This document shows positions 8,764 through 17,478 of a DNA stretch of 64,000 bases, piece by piece. This DNA is from Paracoccaceae bacterium. GTDB lineage: Bacteria > Pseudomonadota > Alphaproteobacteria > Rhodobacterales > Rhodobacteraceae. Under the pieces are notes generated by a model, which worked only from the letters and a program-made list of their open reading frames with translations, had not been told where the DNA came from and did no database searches. The position numbers were made by a program, and so were the translations under genes. The stretch's first letter is position 1, and the number at the start of each line of letters is the position of its first letter. The stretch lies in contig REBU01000059.1 of NCBI GenBank assembly GCA_007692585.1, positions 1 to 64,000 of the forward strand. The letters run 5' to 3'.

Positions 8764-10524
8764 TCAGCTCAGGCGGAGCTTTGTCTCGCATCGCGGAGCG
8801 TCCATACACTTGCGCGTAACCTCCGGAGCGAGCTTGTGCATTGCGTCAAACTGCGTCAGGAAAACAGAGCCCGCCATCATGTCGATCAAATGACTGCGCT
8901 CAAGCTGATCCATGACTGGGCCTTTGACCTCTGAAAGATGGAAGGCAACGCCCGCCGCGTTCAGCCGATCGTTGATAGCTTCCAGGCTTTCCAGTGCTGA
9001 AGCGTCAATGTAATTGACAGCGGTGCATTGCAAGACGACATGCTGCAGATCCGGCAACTCGTGTATTGCCCGCGTGATCCGATCCTCCAGCGCACGCGCA
9101 TTCGGAAAATAGAGCGATTCATCCACCCGGATCGAGAACACGCTCGGATCCGTAACAACATCATGCCGCTCGACATTGCGAAAATGCTCGGTACCGGGAA
9201 CCTGCCCAACCACAGCCATATGCGGGCGCGAGGTCCGATACAGAAACAAGACTAGCGACAAGCCAACCCCAGCCATGAGGCCCTGTTCCACCCCGATCAG
9301 AAGCGTCACGCCCATGGTTGCGGCCATCGCAGCGCCATCTGCGCGCGAATATGCCCATGTGCGGGGCAGGGTCCGGAAATCAAGAAGCGAGATCACAGCA
9401 ACGATGATAATCGCCGCCAGCGTGGCCGAGGGCAGATAGTACATCAGCGGCGTCAGCGCGATCACGGCAAATCCGATCATTAAGGCTGTCATCGCGCCAG
9501 CTGCAGGAGTTGCCGCGCCGGCGTCATAATTGACGATTGAGCGTGACAGCCCGCCCGTCACCGGCATGGCATTGCTGACACCGGCACCGAGATTGGCGAG
9601 GCCCAGCGCGATCAGTTCGCGGTCTGGGTCAATGGACTGGCGTTTCTTGGCCGCCAATGTCTGCGCGATCGACATGGATTCGACATATCCGACAATCGCG
9701 ATCATCAGGGCAGGGATGAGCAGAAGCTGGATCAGGGACAAGTCGAACTCCGGCAGTCCGATGGGCGGCAGGCCCCGCGGAATATCGCCGACAATAGCGA
9801 CGCCGCGTTGATCGAGGCCAAGCAGCCAGACACTTGCCGTCGATGCCACGACCGCGATCAAGAGTGCCGTCTTGCCCAGCAACTTTGCCATCGCCCCTGA
9901 AAATCCCATCTGCATCAGCACCTTGGAAAGTCCACTGCGCGACCACAAGAGAAAAGCGAGAACCGAAGCGGACAGTATGACAGTCAGGACAGAAAGACTG
10001 GAGATATTCGCGATCAGCGACGGGATAATCTCGGGGAGAGTTTTGCCACGAATGTCTGTGCCCAGAAGATGACGCAGCTGGCTCGCGGCAATCAACAGCC
10101 CGGCGGCGGTTATGAACCCGGAAATGACCGGATGGCTTAGGAAGTTGGCGAGGAAACCCAATCGAAAGACACCCATCGCAAGCATGATGACGCCGGAGAT
10201 CAGCGCGATCCACAAAGCCGCAAGATGAAACCCCTGTGCACCGATCTCGGAGACAGTTCCTGCCGCAGTGGCCGTCATCAAGGCGACCACGGCGACCGGA
10301 CCTACGGCCAGCGCAGGAGAAGACCCGATCAGTGCATAAAGGATCAAGGGCAGCATTGCTCCATAGAGACCCGCCTGAGGGGGAAGGCCTGCGAGCATTG
10401 CATAGGCCATGCCTTGCGGGATCAGCATGATCGTGACCACCAGAGCCGCGATCAGGTCGTTATTGAACGTGTCGCGCCCGTAGGTTCTGGCCCAGCTGAG
10501 GAAAGGGAGAAACGTCGCAAGCAT
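8764..10524 (-). CDS. SulP family anion transporter with STAS domain
   Basis: The 586-residue protein has the SulP signature near the N-terminus (NNDLIAALVVTIMLIPQGMAYAMLAGLPPQ) and about ten to twelve further membrane segments. It ends with a cytoplasmic STAS domain from about residue 450 (SIRVDESLYFPNARALEDRI, with VNYIDASALESLEAI). SulP proteins import sulfate, bicarbonate or dicarboxylates; the substrate cannot be read from sequence. I chose the ATG at 10524 (MLATFLPFLSW) because the 26 extra codons upstream look non-native (Cys/Ser/Pro-rich). A weak AGGTTG lies upstream. It is 141 bases from the redoxin/oxygenase gene on the same strand. Confidence 0.92.
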   Translation of the reverse strand: MLATFLPFLSWARTYGRDTFNNDLIAALVVTIMLIPQGMAYAMLAGLPPQAGLYGAMLPLILYALIGSSPALAVGPVAVVALMTATAAGTVSEIGAQGFHLAALWIALISGVIMLAMGVFRLGFLANFLSHPVISGFITAAGLLIAASQLRHLLGTDIRGKTLPEIIPSLIANISSLSVLTVILSASVLAFLLWSRSGLSKVLMQMGFSGAMAKLLGKTALLIAVVASTASVWLLGLDQRGVAIVGDIPRGLPPIGLPEFDLSLIQLLLIPALMIAIVGYVESMSIAQTLAAKKRQSIDPDRELIALGLANLGAGVSNAMPVTGGLSRSIVNYDAGAATPAAGAMTALMIGFAVIALTPLMYYLPSATLAAIIIVAVISLLDFRTLPRTWAYSRADGAAMAATMGVTLLIGVEQGLMAGVGLSLVLFLYRTSRPHMAVVGQVPGTEHFRNVERHDVVTDPSVFSIRVDESLYFPNARALEDRITRAIHELPDLQHVVLQCTAVNYIDASALESLEAINDRLNAAGVAFHLSEVKGPVMDQLERSHLIDMMAGSVFLTQFDAMHKLAPEVTRKCMDAPRCETKLRLS

Positions 10525-10733
10525 TGGGGGACAACCTATCGAAGGGGGCACGCGCGAAGATGCGTGCGAGCACAAATCCTGAGCGTTAGATAGGCGTAAC
10601 AACTACGGATTGCAAGACGTGAATATGTTTTGGTACTTGTAGTGACACAAACCGTCCAGTCGTCAAACAATCAGTGCGACAATGCGGGTTTTGAGAAAGA
10701 TATCTTCAGGCAAACCTGAGTAGGCTATTGATC

Positions 10734-12752
10734 CTAACCCCCGCTACTGAGGCGATTTATGGTGTCGGCGAGGCGCGCGACACGGTCGCGGGTAGAGTTG
10801 ATCTTGTCATTGACCCGTTCTGCCGCCTCGCGTGCGCGCTCGGCCAGAACACGCACTTCTGACGCAACCACAGCAAAACCGCGTCCAGCATCCCCTGCGC
10901 GCGCGGCTTCCACGGAAGCATTCAGTGCCAGAAGATTGGTTTGGCGGGCGATTGTATCGATGGTCTCGACCACATCAGAGATCTCCTTGCTGGACTGGGT
11001 CACATCATGAACAGCATCATTGGTATCACGCACAGCCAGGGCGCGCGATGTAATGTCGGACCCGTACATCAGGATTTTCTGGGTAACACCTGACAGATCC
11101 TTGAGGGTCAGGAAATAGGCATCCAAGATCGCCTCGCCGGAGTCCCGGGTCATGATCGTCACTTCGCAGCGCTTCTCGCCAGTCGTTTGTAGCTCGGCCA
11201 AGGCTTCGGCGCTGATCAGCTCTTTCAGGGCCGGTAGCTTCTGATCACCGAGCATTTTGCGTAAAAATTTGTTGTCATTCAACGCGTATCCGTCGGCCGT
11301 CCACTCTGCGATTGCAGCACTTTGCGAGATCGCTTCCAGCTTCCGGGCGAATTCCAGCGATGCGGATTTTGTCTCTGTGATATTCGCCTGAACCGAAATG
11401 AACTTTTCGATCCGACCGCTCTGGTCGCGCACCGGGTTGATGGCGAGTGAGATCCAATAGGGCGTATTTTTGCGGTCGTAGTTCAGAATCTCCTCGTAGA
11501 AAGGGATCCCTTCAGAGAGAGCCTTGCGGATTCGCTTCACTGTGGCTGGATCAGTCTCCGGCCCCTGCAAAAACTCACCCGGCTTCCGGCCTAGCACTTC
11601 CTGCATCGCGTAGCCCGTCAACCGGGTGAAACCAGAGTTTACATAAACCAGGCGGCCTGCGGCATCGGTGATCAATACGGAGTTGTCGGTTTCATCGGCA
11701 ACAAGTGACAACAACCTGATATGTTCTCGCCGTGCCACTTCTTCGGTGATATCGCGCAAGAAAGCTGTATAGGTGATCGTCCCGTCATCGCGGGGGATCT
11801 TCGACAGCGAAAGGCTTGCCCAGCGTTTTTCGCCATTTTTGCGGTCAAATTCTACCTCGCGCGATGTCCCGACGATCTTGTTGACGCCAGTGGTCCGGTT
11901 GCGGTTCACCAAGTCGTCATGATGCGCGCGGTGGCGCAGCGGGACGAGCATATCGACATTGTGACCGAGCACCTCTTCCGCGCTAAATCCCCATAAACGT
12001 TCTGCAGCAGGGTTGAAGAAGACAACTTTGTTGTTGGCATCAATTTCGACCACCGCATCAAGCGCTTGTTCCAGCGTTTCACGCAGGCGTTTCTCAGCAG
12101 CCTTGATCGCGGAAATATCCTTGAGGAATGCTGTGTAGCAAATGCCTTCCATTGTGGTGACTTTGGAAAGTGTCAGTCCGACCCGGCATTCACTGCCATC
12201 TGCACGCTCGATCGTGACTTCGCGCATTTTGCCGACGATGCGGTTTTCACCCGTCGTTCGGTTGCGATTGACCATGTCATCATGCTGGTGGCGCATGAAT
12301 TGCGGGACAAGTTCCTTGACATTTCGTCCAAGGATCTTGTCACGGGGGATCTGCCAGAGCTCTTCAGCTGCGCGATTGAAAAACGTCACATTGTTCTGCG
12401 TGTCGATCGACACGACAGCGTCAATGGCTTGCTCCAGAACATCATCCGTCAGCGATTGCTTCGGAACCTCCAGGGTCACCAGATTGGCTGTCTTGTCGTC
12501 AATCTGCATGCGGTGGCGCATCTGGACGGGGGGGACCGGACCTTTGTGCCCGCGCAGATTTTCCTGTGTCAGAAGCGAGTCGAGCCGTGCACCGATAATG
12601 TCCGGACCCCATTTTCCGATGAGGTCACTAAAGGCTGCATTCGATGCAAGCACGACGTCATGTTCGTCCACCAGCACTGCCGCCTTGGCAATTGTGTCAA
12701 GGAAGTTCAGATCGCTGACAGGTTTTTTAGAAGCAGGTGTCCAGAACCGCAT
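10734..12752 (-). CDS. soluble multi-PAS methyl-accepting chemotaxis-type sensor
   Basis: The 672-residue protein has no membrane segment or HAMP domain. Five PAS-like units can be seen: about residues 20-100, 105-225, 226-345, 350-470 and a divergent one at 475-573. Units two and three are close duplicates, sharing NRNRTTG followed by IVG and REV. The last 100 residues are a truncated MCP signalling hairpin with the conserved tip [20 protein letters not shown] and [18 protein letters not shown]. The organisation recalls BdlA-type cytoplasmic receptors. PAS4 carries [14 protein letters not shown], similar to LOV domains but without the photoactive Cys. It is divergent from purB. The ligand and output are unknown. 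Confidence 0.88.
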   Translation of the reverse strand: MRFWTPASKKPVSDLNFLDTIAKAAVLVDEHDVVLASNAAFSDLIGKWGPDIIGARLDSLLTQENLRGHKGPVPPVQMRHRMQIDDKTANLVTLEVPKQSLTDDVLEQAIDAVVSIDTQNNVTFFNRAAEELWQIPRDKILGRNVKELVPQFMRHQHDDMVNRNRTTGENRIVGKMREVTIERADGSECRVGLTLSKVTTMEGICYTAFLKDISAIKAAEKRLRETLEQALDAVVEIDANNKVVFFNPAAERLWGFSAEEVLGHNVDMLVPLRHRAHHDDLVNRNRTTGVNKIVGTSREVEFDRKNGEKRWASLSLSKIPRDDGTITYTAFLRDITEEVARREHIRLLSLVADETDNSVLITDAAGRLVYVNSGFTRLTGYAMQEVLGRKPGEFLQGPETDPATVKRIRKALSEGIPFYEEILNYDRKNTPYWISLAINPVRDQSGRIEKFISVQANITETKSASLEFARKLEAISQSAAIAEWTADGYALNDNKFLRKMLGDQKLPALKELISAEALAELQTTGEKRCEVTIMTRDSGEAILDAYFLTLKDLSGVTQKILMYGSDITSRALAVRDTNDAVHDVTQSSKEISDVVETIDTIARQTNLLALNASVEAARAGDAGRGFAVVASEVRVLAERAREAAERVNDKINSTRDRVARLADTINRLSSGG

Positions 12753-12841
12753 TGGAGTCCAACTTTCACGCTATATTGCCACGTGAGAGGTGTAAGACCC
12801 ATGTCTTAATACAAGTTTGACAGCGCCACAGATATAAATCC

Positions 12842-12857
12842 CATAATCAGTATTATG
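12842..12857. promoter_or_regulatory. small AT-rich palindrome between MCP-type gene and purB
   Basis: CATAAT CAGT ATTATG is a perfect 6-base inverted repeat with a 4-base spacer, 77 bases before purB and 90 bases upstream of the divergent sensor gene. A TTGACA lies about 20 bases upstream on the plus strand. It may be an operator or the -10 region of a promoter; the sequence alone cannot decide. Confidence 0.3.
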
Positions 12858-12933
12858 TTAATAAAGTTGCCTTGCGGCAGAAACCGCAAATCGCTATCCA
12901 GCGGACATCTCCACGACCAAGGATGTCTGACAC

Positions 12934-14235
12934 ATGATCCCGCGCTATTCCCGTCCAGAAATGGTTGCTATCTGGTCCCCCGAGACGAAATTCCGTATCT
13001 GGTTCGAGATCGAGGCACATGCATGCGATGCTCAAGCGCAGCTCGGAGTTATCCCGGCTGACAGCGCTGCTGCGGTCTGGAAAGCCAAGGATGTCGAATT
13101 CGATGTCGCCAGAATCGACGAGATCGAGGCTGTCACCAAACACGACGTCATCGCATTCCTGACGCATCTTGCAGAGATCATCGGCAACGAAGACGCGCGA
13201 TTTGTGCACCAGGGCATGACCAGTTCCGATGTGCTTGATACGACGTTCAATATGCAGCTTGTGCGCGCGACAGATCTGTTGCTTGCCGATATCGATGGCC
13301 TGCTTGGCGCCCTCAAGCGGCGTGCCATGGAACATAAATTCACCATCCGTATGGGCCGTAGCCACGGGATTCATGCCGAACCCACCACGATGGGCCTGAC
13401 GCTTGCGCGCTTCTACGCCGAGATGAAACGGAATCGCGACCGTCTGCTGGCTGCGAGAGACGAGATCTCCACGGGTGCGATCTCTGGTGCAGTCGGTACA
13501 TTCGCCAATATTGACCCGTCCGTTGAAGCCCATGTCTGTGCCCAATTGGGGTTGAAGCCAGAGCCGATCAGCACGCAGGTCATCCCACGTGATCGGCATG
13601 CCATGTTCTTCGCGACGCTTGGGGTGATCGCTTCCTCCATAGAAAATATCGCGATCGAGATTCGCCATATGCAGAGAACAGAAGTTCTTGAAGCGGAAGA
13701 GTTTTTCTCAAAGGGGCAAAAGGGCTCCAGTGCGATGCCGCATAAGCGCAATCCGGTGCTGACGGAGAACCTGACCGGGCTGGCGCGTCTGGTCCGCATG
13801 GCGGTTATTCCAGCAATGGAGAATGTGGCGCTCTGGCATGAGCGCGATATTTCTCACAGCTCAGTGGAGCGGATGATCGGGCCGGATGCGACAGTGACGC
13901 TGGATTTTGCGCTGGCGCGGCTGACCAATGTGATCGACAAGCTGGTGGTTTACCCCGACAACATGATCACCAACATGAACAAGTTTCGCGGCCTTATCCA
14001 TTCGCAGCGCGTTCTTCTGGCACTGACACAGGCCGGCGTCACGCGGGAGGACAGCTATATGCTGGTCCAGCGCAATGCGATGAAGGTCTGGGAGCAAGGC
14101 TGCGATTTCCTTGAGGAATTGCTCGCTGATCCCGATGTTCGCGCGGCGTTGTCCGAGGAACAGATCCGCTCAAAATTTGATCTCGACTACCACACGAAAC
14201 ATGTCGAGACGATTTTTGCGCGCGTTTTTGACTGA
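12934..14235 (+). CDS. purB: adenylosuccinate lyase
   Basis: PurB performs two fumarate eliminations in purine synthesis: SAICAR to AICAR, and adenylosuccinate to AMP. The 433-residue protein has the family signatures: HQGMTSSDVLDT with the substrate-binding SSD, RMGRSHGIHAEPTTMGL with the general acid His, and the flexible catalytic loop SKGQKGSSAMPHKRNPV, which carries the catalytic Ser. The start follows AAGGA with a somewhat long spacing. It is divergent from the sensor gene, with a 181-base intergenic region. Confidence 0.97.
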   Translation: MIPRYSRPEMVAIWSPETKFRIWFEIEAHACDAQAQLGVIPADSAAAVWKAKDVEFDVARIDEIEAVTKHDVIAFLTHLAEIIGNEDARFVHQGMTSSDVLDTTFNMQLVRATDLLLADIDGLLGALKRRAMEHKFTIRMGRSHGIHAEPTTMGLTLARFYAEMKRNRDRLLAARDEISTGAISGAVGTFANIDPSVEAHVCAQLGLKPEPISTQVIPRDRHAMFFATLGVIASSIENIAIEIRHMQRTEVLEAEEFFSKGQKGSSAMPHKRNPVLTENLTGLARLVRMAVIPAMENVALWHERDISHSSVERMIGPDATVTLDFALARLTNVIDKLVVYPDNMITNMNKFRGLIHSQRVLLALTQAGVTREDSYMLVQRNAMKVWEQGCDFLEELLADPDVRAALSEEQIRSKFDLDYHTKHVETIFARVFD

Positions 14236-14307
14236 AAATGACAAAACGCGGCTTGATTGCGACAGAATCGTGCTATGGTTCTTTCTATAGCGGAAGGAGA
14301 TAGTTTG

Positions 14308-14472
14308 ATGAAACTGAAGATTGCGCTGACAGCCCTCGCGCTGACCCTTAGCCCGGCGATCGCTGCTGCGATGTGTTCCAGCATGAAGCCTGCACAAACC
14401 GCGTCTGCTTGTGCGGATAGCCAGGTGTTTGATGCAGACAGCCAGACCTGTGTGGAGCCGATGAGCAGCTGA
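14308..14472 (+). CDS. small secreted Cys-containing protein
   Basis: The 54-residue product has a clear Sec signal peptide (MKLKIALTALALTLSPAIAAA) leaving a mature chain of about 33 residues with three to four Cys, including CSSMKPAQTASACADSQ and SQTCVEP. The ATG at 14308 follows AAGGAG at a good distance. A terminator closes it immediately downstream, so it is a single-gene unit. Similar tiny chitin-binding-like or adhesin-like secreted proteins are annotated only as hypothetical in Rhodobacteraceae. No function is assigned. Confidence 0.75.
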   Translation: MKLKIALTALALTLSPAIAAAMCSSMKPAQTASACADSQVFDADSQTCVEPMSS

Positions 14473-14489
14473 CGCACGAACGTGTTCTG

Positions 14490-14526
14490 AAAAAGCGCGC
14501 CTGGCATCTGCTGCGGCGCGCTTTTT
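14490..14526. terminator. intrinsic terminator after the small secreted protein
   Basis: AAAAAGCGCGCC (14490-14501) pairs perfectly with GGCGCGCTTTTT (14515-14526) around a 13-base loop. The A-tract and T-tract make it potentially bidirectional. Confidence 0.85.
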
Positions 14527-14610
14527 GCTGTCTGCGCCAGACAGATAAACCATTTCTTGAAGCTTTTGGCAGATCGTCCAGTTCAACGAATGACATGTCA
14601 GGGGCGCGGG

Positions 14611-15732
14611 ATGGTTTCCATGGATAACCAGCTTATGGTCAGCAATTTTGGCGGAGATGATGGCTTTGGCACGGGGCTTCCGGACAATGCCAGATTTCCG
14701 TCTGCCTTGAGTAGTATTTCGACAGGGAATGCGGATACGAGCCATCTGACTGGGGCCCAGAAGGCGGCAATCATCGTGCGACTGCTTGTCGCTGAAGGAG
14801 TCGATACACCGATTTCCAGCCTGCCGGAGCATTTGCAGGCGCTGCTGACCCAGACTTTGGGGACAATGGGCCTGATTGACCGCAAGACGATGTGCGCCGT
14901 CGTCGATGAATTTGTCGAAATCCTGGATCAGATTGGATTGTCCTTCCCCGACGGTCTTGATGCTGCGCTTGAGCTTCTTGATGGCAGGCTTGATGCAGGT
15001 GCAACCCAGCGCTTACGGGCACTCGCCAGGGGCGCTGGCCAGAATGATGCCTGGAGCGTGCTTGAGAATGCGGATATTGAAGAGTTGCAGCAGCTGATCG
15101 CGCAGGAATCGCTTGTGGTGGGGGCGGTACTGCTGTCGAAGCTCAGCACGGACAAGGCCGCAAAGCTTCTCATGAAGCTGCCTTCCGACCAGGCGAAGGC
15201 GCTGGCCATTGCGGTGGCACATACCGAAACTGTCGCGCCCGATACCGTGGCGCGTGTTGGCGCAACGCTGGCAGAACAGATCAGCTGCAAACCCGCGCGG
15301 GCTTTCGCACTGCCGCCCGCGAAACGCATGGGCGAAATCCTTAACGCATCGCCCGCCTCCGCGCGCGATCAGTTGCTGCGCGAACTGGATGCGGCCGATA
15401 AGGACTATGCCAACGGCATCCGCAAATCGATTTTCACCTATCAGGATATTCCCGCGCGTCTTTCGGAGCGCGATGTGCCGACCTTGATGCGTGAACTGAC
15501 AAATGAAGACCTGATGCTGATCCTCGCTGCGGGGAAAGCCGAAGATACAAATACCAATGAATTCCTGCTCGGAAATATGTCCAAGCGTCTTGCCGAATCT
15601 CTGCGCGAGGATTCGACCGCCCTACCCGCCCCGGATCAGGACAGCTATGAAGCGGCTCTCTCACGCATTGCAGGGACTGTGCGTCGGCTTGCGGATGACG
15701 GAACAATCAAGCTGCAGGTCACAAAAGACTAA
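14611..15732 (+). CDS. fliG: flagellar motor switch protein FliG, outside a flagellar cluster
   Basis: The 373-residue protein shows FliG domains: TGAQKAAIIVRLLVAEG at the start of the N domain, a middle domain with LPPAKRMGEIL, and a C domain with IRKSIFTYQDIPARLSERDVPTLMRELTNEDLMLILAAGK. Aligned on the NMS tripeptide, the torque residues of E. coli FliG are mostly kept: a Lys at K264, an Arg at R281, Glu/Asp at D288/D289. R297 is not kept. I chose the ATG at 14611 because CAGGGG lies eight bases upstream. No other flagellar gene is nearby, so this is either the main FliG encoded apart from its cluster or a paralogue. Confidence 0.8.
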   Translation: MVSMDNQLMVSNFGGDDGFGTGLPDNARFPSALSSISTGNADTSHLTGAQKAAIIVRLLVAEGVDTPISSLPEHLQALLTQTLGTMGLIDRKTMCAVVDEFVEILDQIGLSFPDGLDAALELLDGRLDAGATQRLRALARGAGQNDAWSVLENADIEELQQLIAQESLVVGAVLLSKLSTDKAAKLLMKLPSDQAKALAIAVAHTETVAPDTVARVGATLAEQISCKPARAFALPPAKRMGEILNASPASARDQLLRELDAADKDYANGIRKSIFTYQDIPARLSERDVPTLMRELTNEDLMLILAAGKAEDTNTNEFLLGNMSKRLAESLREDSTALPAPDQDSYEAALSRIAGTVRRLADDGTIKLQVTKD

Positions 15733-15976
15733 CGCGAGGCAAGCTGCTGGCTCCAAGTGCTGCGCGGTCATAGGACATCGTATCTCGCATGGGCGGCGAG
15801 TGCGACATATGATCAAAGCCGGAGTGAAACCACGCGGAACTTCGGCAGTTCGCGGCGCATGTTGCGGCCCTGCAGTTGCTGGTCCATCTCGGTGGGCACT
15901 GATCTTTCGCACAATCCTGCCAGACACGCGGGCACGCCGACTGGTAGGGTTTGCTTCGATGAACCCTGTCGTGTCA
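15733..15976. other. 244-base convergent intergenic region, nothing identified
   Basis: Between the ends of fliG and the gamma-carbonic anhydrase gene there is no convincing gene, tRNA or T-tract hairpin. Open frames cross it on both strands but lack a ribosome site or a recognisable product. Confidence 0.6.
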
Positions 15977-16504
15977 TCACGGCAAAGCTGTCAGCCCGAC
16001 CTTGAAGCGCCCCATATTGTTGCGATACCCCATCGCCGACGCGATCAGTTTCGTCTGAGCCTCGGCGTCAAGCGTTCGGACCACCCGTCCCGGCGCCCCC
16101 ATCACGAGAGAGCCGTCGGGGATTTCTTTGCCCTCGGTCACCAGCGCCCCTGCCCCGATCAGACATCCCCGCCCGATCCGTGCGCCATTGAGCACGGTCG
16201 CGCCCATCCCGATCAGCGATCCGTCGCCGATGGTGCAGCCATGCAGCATCGCCTTGTGTCCGATGGTACAATGCGCGCCAATGGTCAGGGGATAGCCCAT
16301 ATCCGTATGCAGAACGCAGTTTTCCTGAATATTGGTGCCCTCGCCGATCAAAAGCGGTTCATTGTCGCCTCGCAACACCGCTCCGAACCAGACCGAAACC
16401 CCCTCGCCCATGACAACGCGCCCGATGACATGTGCGCCCGGGGCCACCCAGAAATCGCCGTTGCTGGGCGGCACAGGGCTGTTATCACCCAAGGAATAGA
16501 GCAT
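15977..16504 (-). CDS. gamma-carbonic anhydrase-like left-handed beta-helix protein
   Basis: The 175-residue protein is built of hexapeptide repeats (I-G-x-x-x-x: VIGRVVMGEGVSVWFGAVLRGD, IGEGTNIQENCVLHTD, TIGAHCTIGHKAMLHGCTIG). It contains the metal-binding histidines in NCVLHTD and IGHKAMLHGC, matching the gamma-carbonic anhydrase (YrdA/PaaY) family. Members hydrate CO2 or act on thioesters; many have low or no carbonic anhydrase activity. The ATG overlaps the preceding stop by one base (TGATG), so it is coupled to the dehydrogenase gene. A GTG one codon earlier is possible. Confidence 0.88.
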   Translation of the reverse strand: MLYSLGDNSPVPPSNGDFWVAPGAHVIGRVVMGEGVSVWFGAVLRGDNEPLLIGEGTNIQENCVLHTDMGYPLTIGAHCTIGHKAMLHGCTIGDGSLIGMGATVLNGARIGRGCLIGAGALVTEGKEIPDGSLVMGAPGRVVRTLDAEAQTKLIASAMGYRNNMGRFKVGLTALP

Positions 16505-17382
16505 CACCCCTCCCCCAGCTTGCGCAGCCGCGCGATCAGCGCCGAGGTGTCCCAGCGACCACCGCCCATGTTCTGCACATCCTTGTAGAACTGGTCCACC
16601 AGTGCCGTCATCGGCAGCGCCGCACCGATTTGATCAGCCGCGTCCAGACAAATGCCCAGATCCTTGCGCATCCAGTCGACAGCAAAGCCGTGATTGAATT
16701 CGCCGTCGAGCATAGAGCCATGGCGATTGACCATCTGCCACGAGCCTGCAGCCCCCTGACTGATCACCTCGACCACCGTGCGCCCGTCCATCCCGGCTTT
16801 CTCGCCGAAATGCAGCGCCTCTGCCAGCCCTTGCAGCAGGCCCGCGATGCAGATCTGGTTCATCATCTTGGCCATCTGGCCCGCTCCGCTCTCGCCCATG
16901 CGCTTGCAGACGCGGGCATAGGCTGCCATGACTGGCTCCGCGCGGTCGAAATCGGCCTGCGCACCGCCGCACATGATCGACAGAACCCCGTTTTCGGCGC
17001 CGGCCTGCCCACCTGAGACCGGGGCATCGACAAAGCCGATCTCTTGCGTGCGCGCGACATCATGCAGCTCGCGCGTGACCTGCGCCGACACTGTCGTGTG
17101 ATCGACGAAAATCGTCCCTTGCGACATCGCCGCGAAAGCACCATCCTCGCCCAGACAAACGCTACGCAGGTCATCATCATTGCCGACACAGGCAATCACG
17201 AACTCTGCGCCTTGCGCCGCCGCTTTCGGCGTGGTCCCGAACTGGCCGCCATGTTCCGCGACCCAGCTTTCGGCTTTGGATGCGGTGCGGTTATAGACGG
17301 AAACCTCATGTCCGGACCGCGCCAGATGCCCGGCCATCGGCCTACCCATCACCCCGAGGCCCAGAAACGCCACTTTCGCCAT
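16504..17382 (-). CDS. 3-hydroxyisobutyrate dehydrogenase family oxidoreductase
   Basis: The 292-residue protein has an N-terminal Rossmann fold (KVAFLGLGVMGRPMAGHLARSGHEVSVYNRT). This is followed by the family substrate loop DAPVSGGQAGAENGVLSIMCGG and the catalytic Lys region GAGQMAKMMNQI. These NAD(P)-dependent enzymes oxidise beta-hydroxyacids such as 3-hydroxyisobutyrate or tartronate semialdehyde; the exact substrate is not determinable. The frame is open to 18207, but the ATG at 17382 follows GAGAGGGA and begins the Rossmann strand. It is divergent from the penicillin-acylase-family gene and coupled to the gamma-carbonic anhydrase gene. Confidence 0.9.
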   Translation of the reverse strand: MAKVAFLGLGVMGRPMAGHLARSGHEVSVYNRTASKAESWVAEHGGQFGTTPKAAAQGAEFVIACVGNDDDLRSVCLGEDGAFAAMSQGTIFVDHTTVSAQVTRELHDVARTQEIGFVDAPVSGGQAGAENGVLSIMCGGAQADFDRAEPVMAAYARVCKRMGESGAGQMAKMMNQICIAGLLQGLAEALHFGEKAGMDGRTVVEVISQGAAGSWQMVNRHGSMLDGEFNHGFAVDWMRKDLGICLDAADQIGAALPMTALVDQFYKDVQNMGGGRWDTSALIARLRKLGEG

Positions 17383-17478
17383 TACATCCCTCTCGAATTC
17401 TTGTGATTGCGCTTTGCACGCTTGGCTTATACCTATCAGCGACACATTCACCGTCAACACAAAGACCGCATCAGCCTC

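Noticed and set aside
11400-11700. Possible LOV photoreceptor domain in the multi-PAS protein
   Set aside because: The motif [10 protein letters not shown] lacks the photoactive Cys and has an insertion; it is treated as a plain PAS domain.
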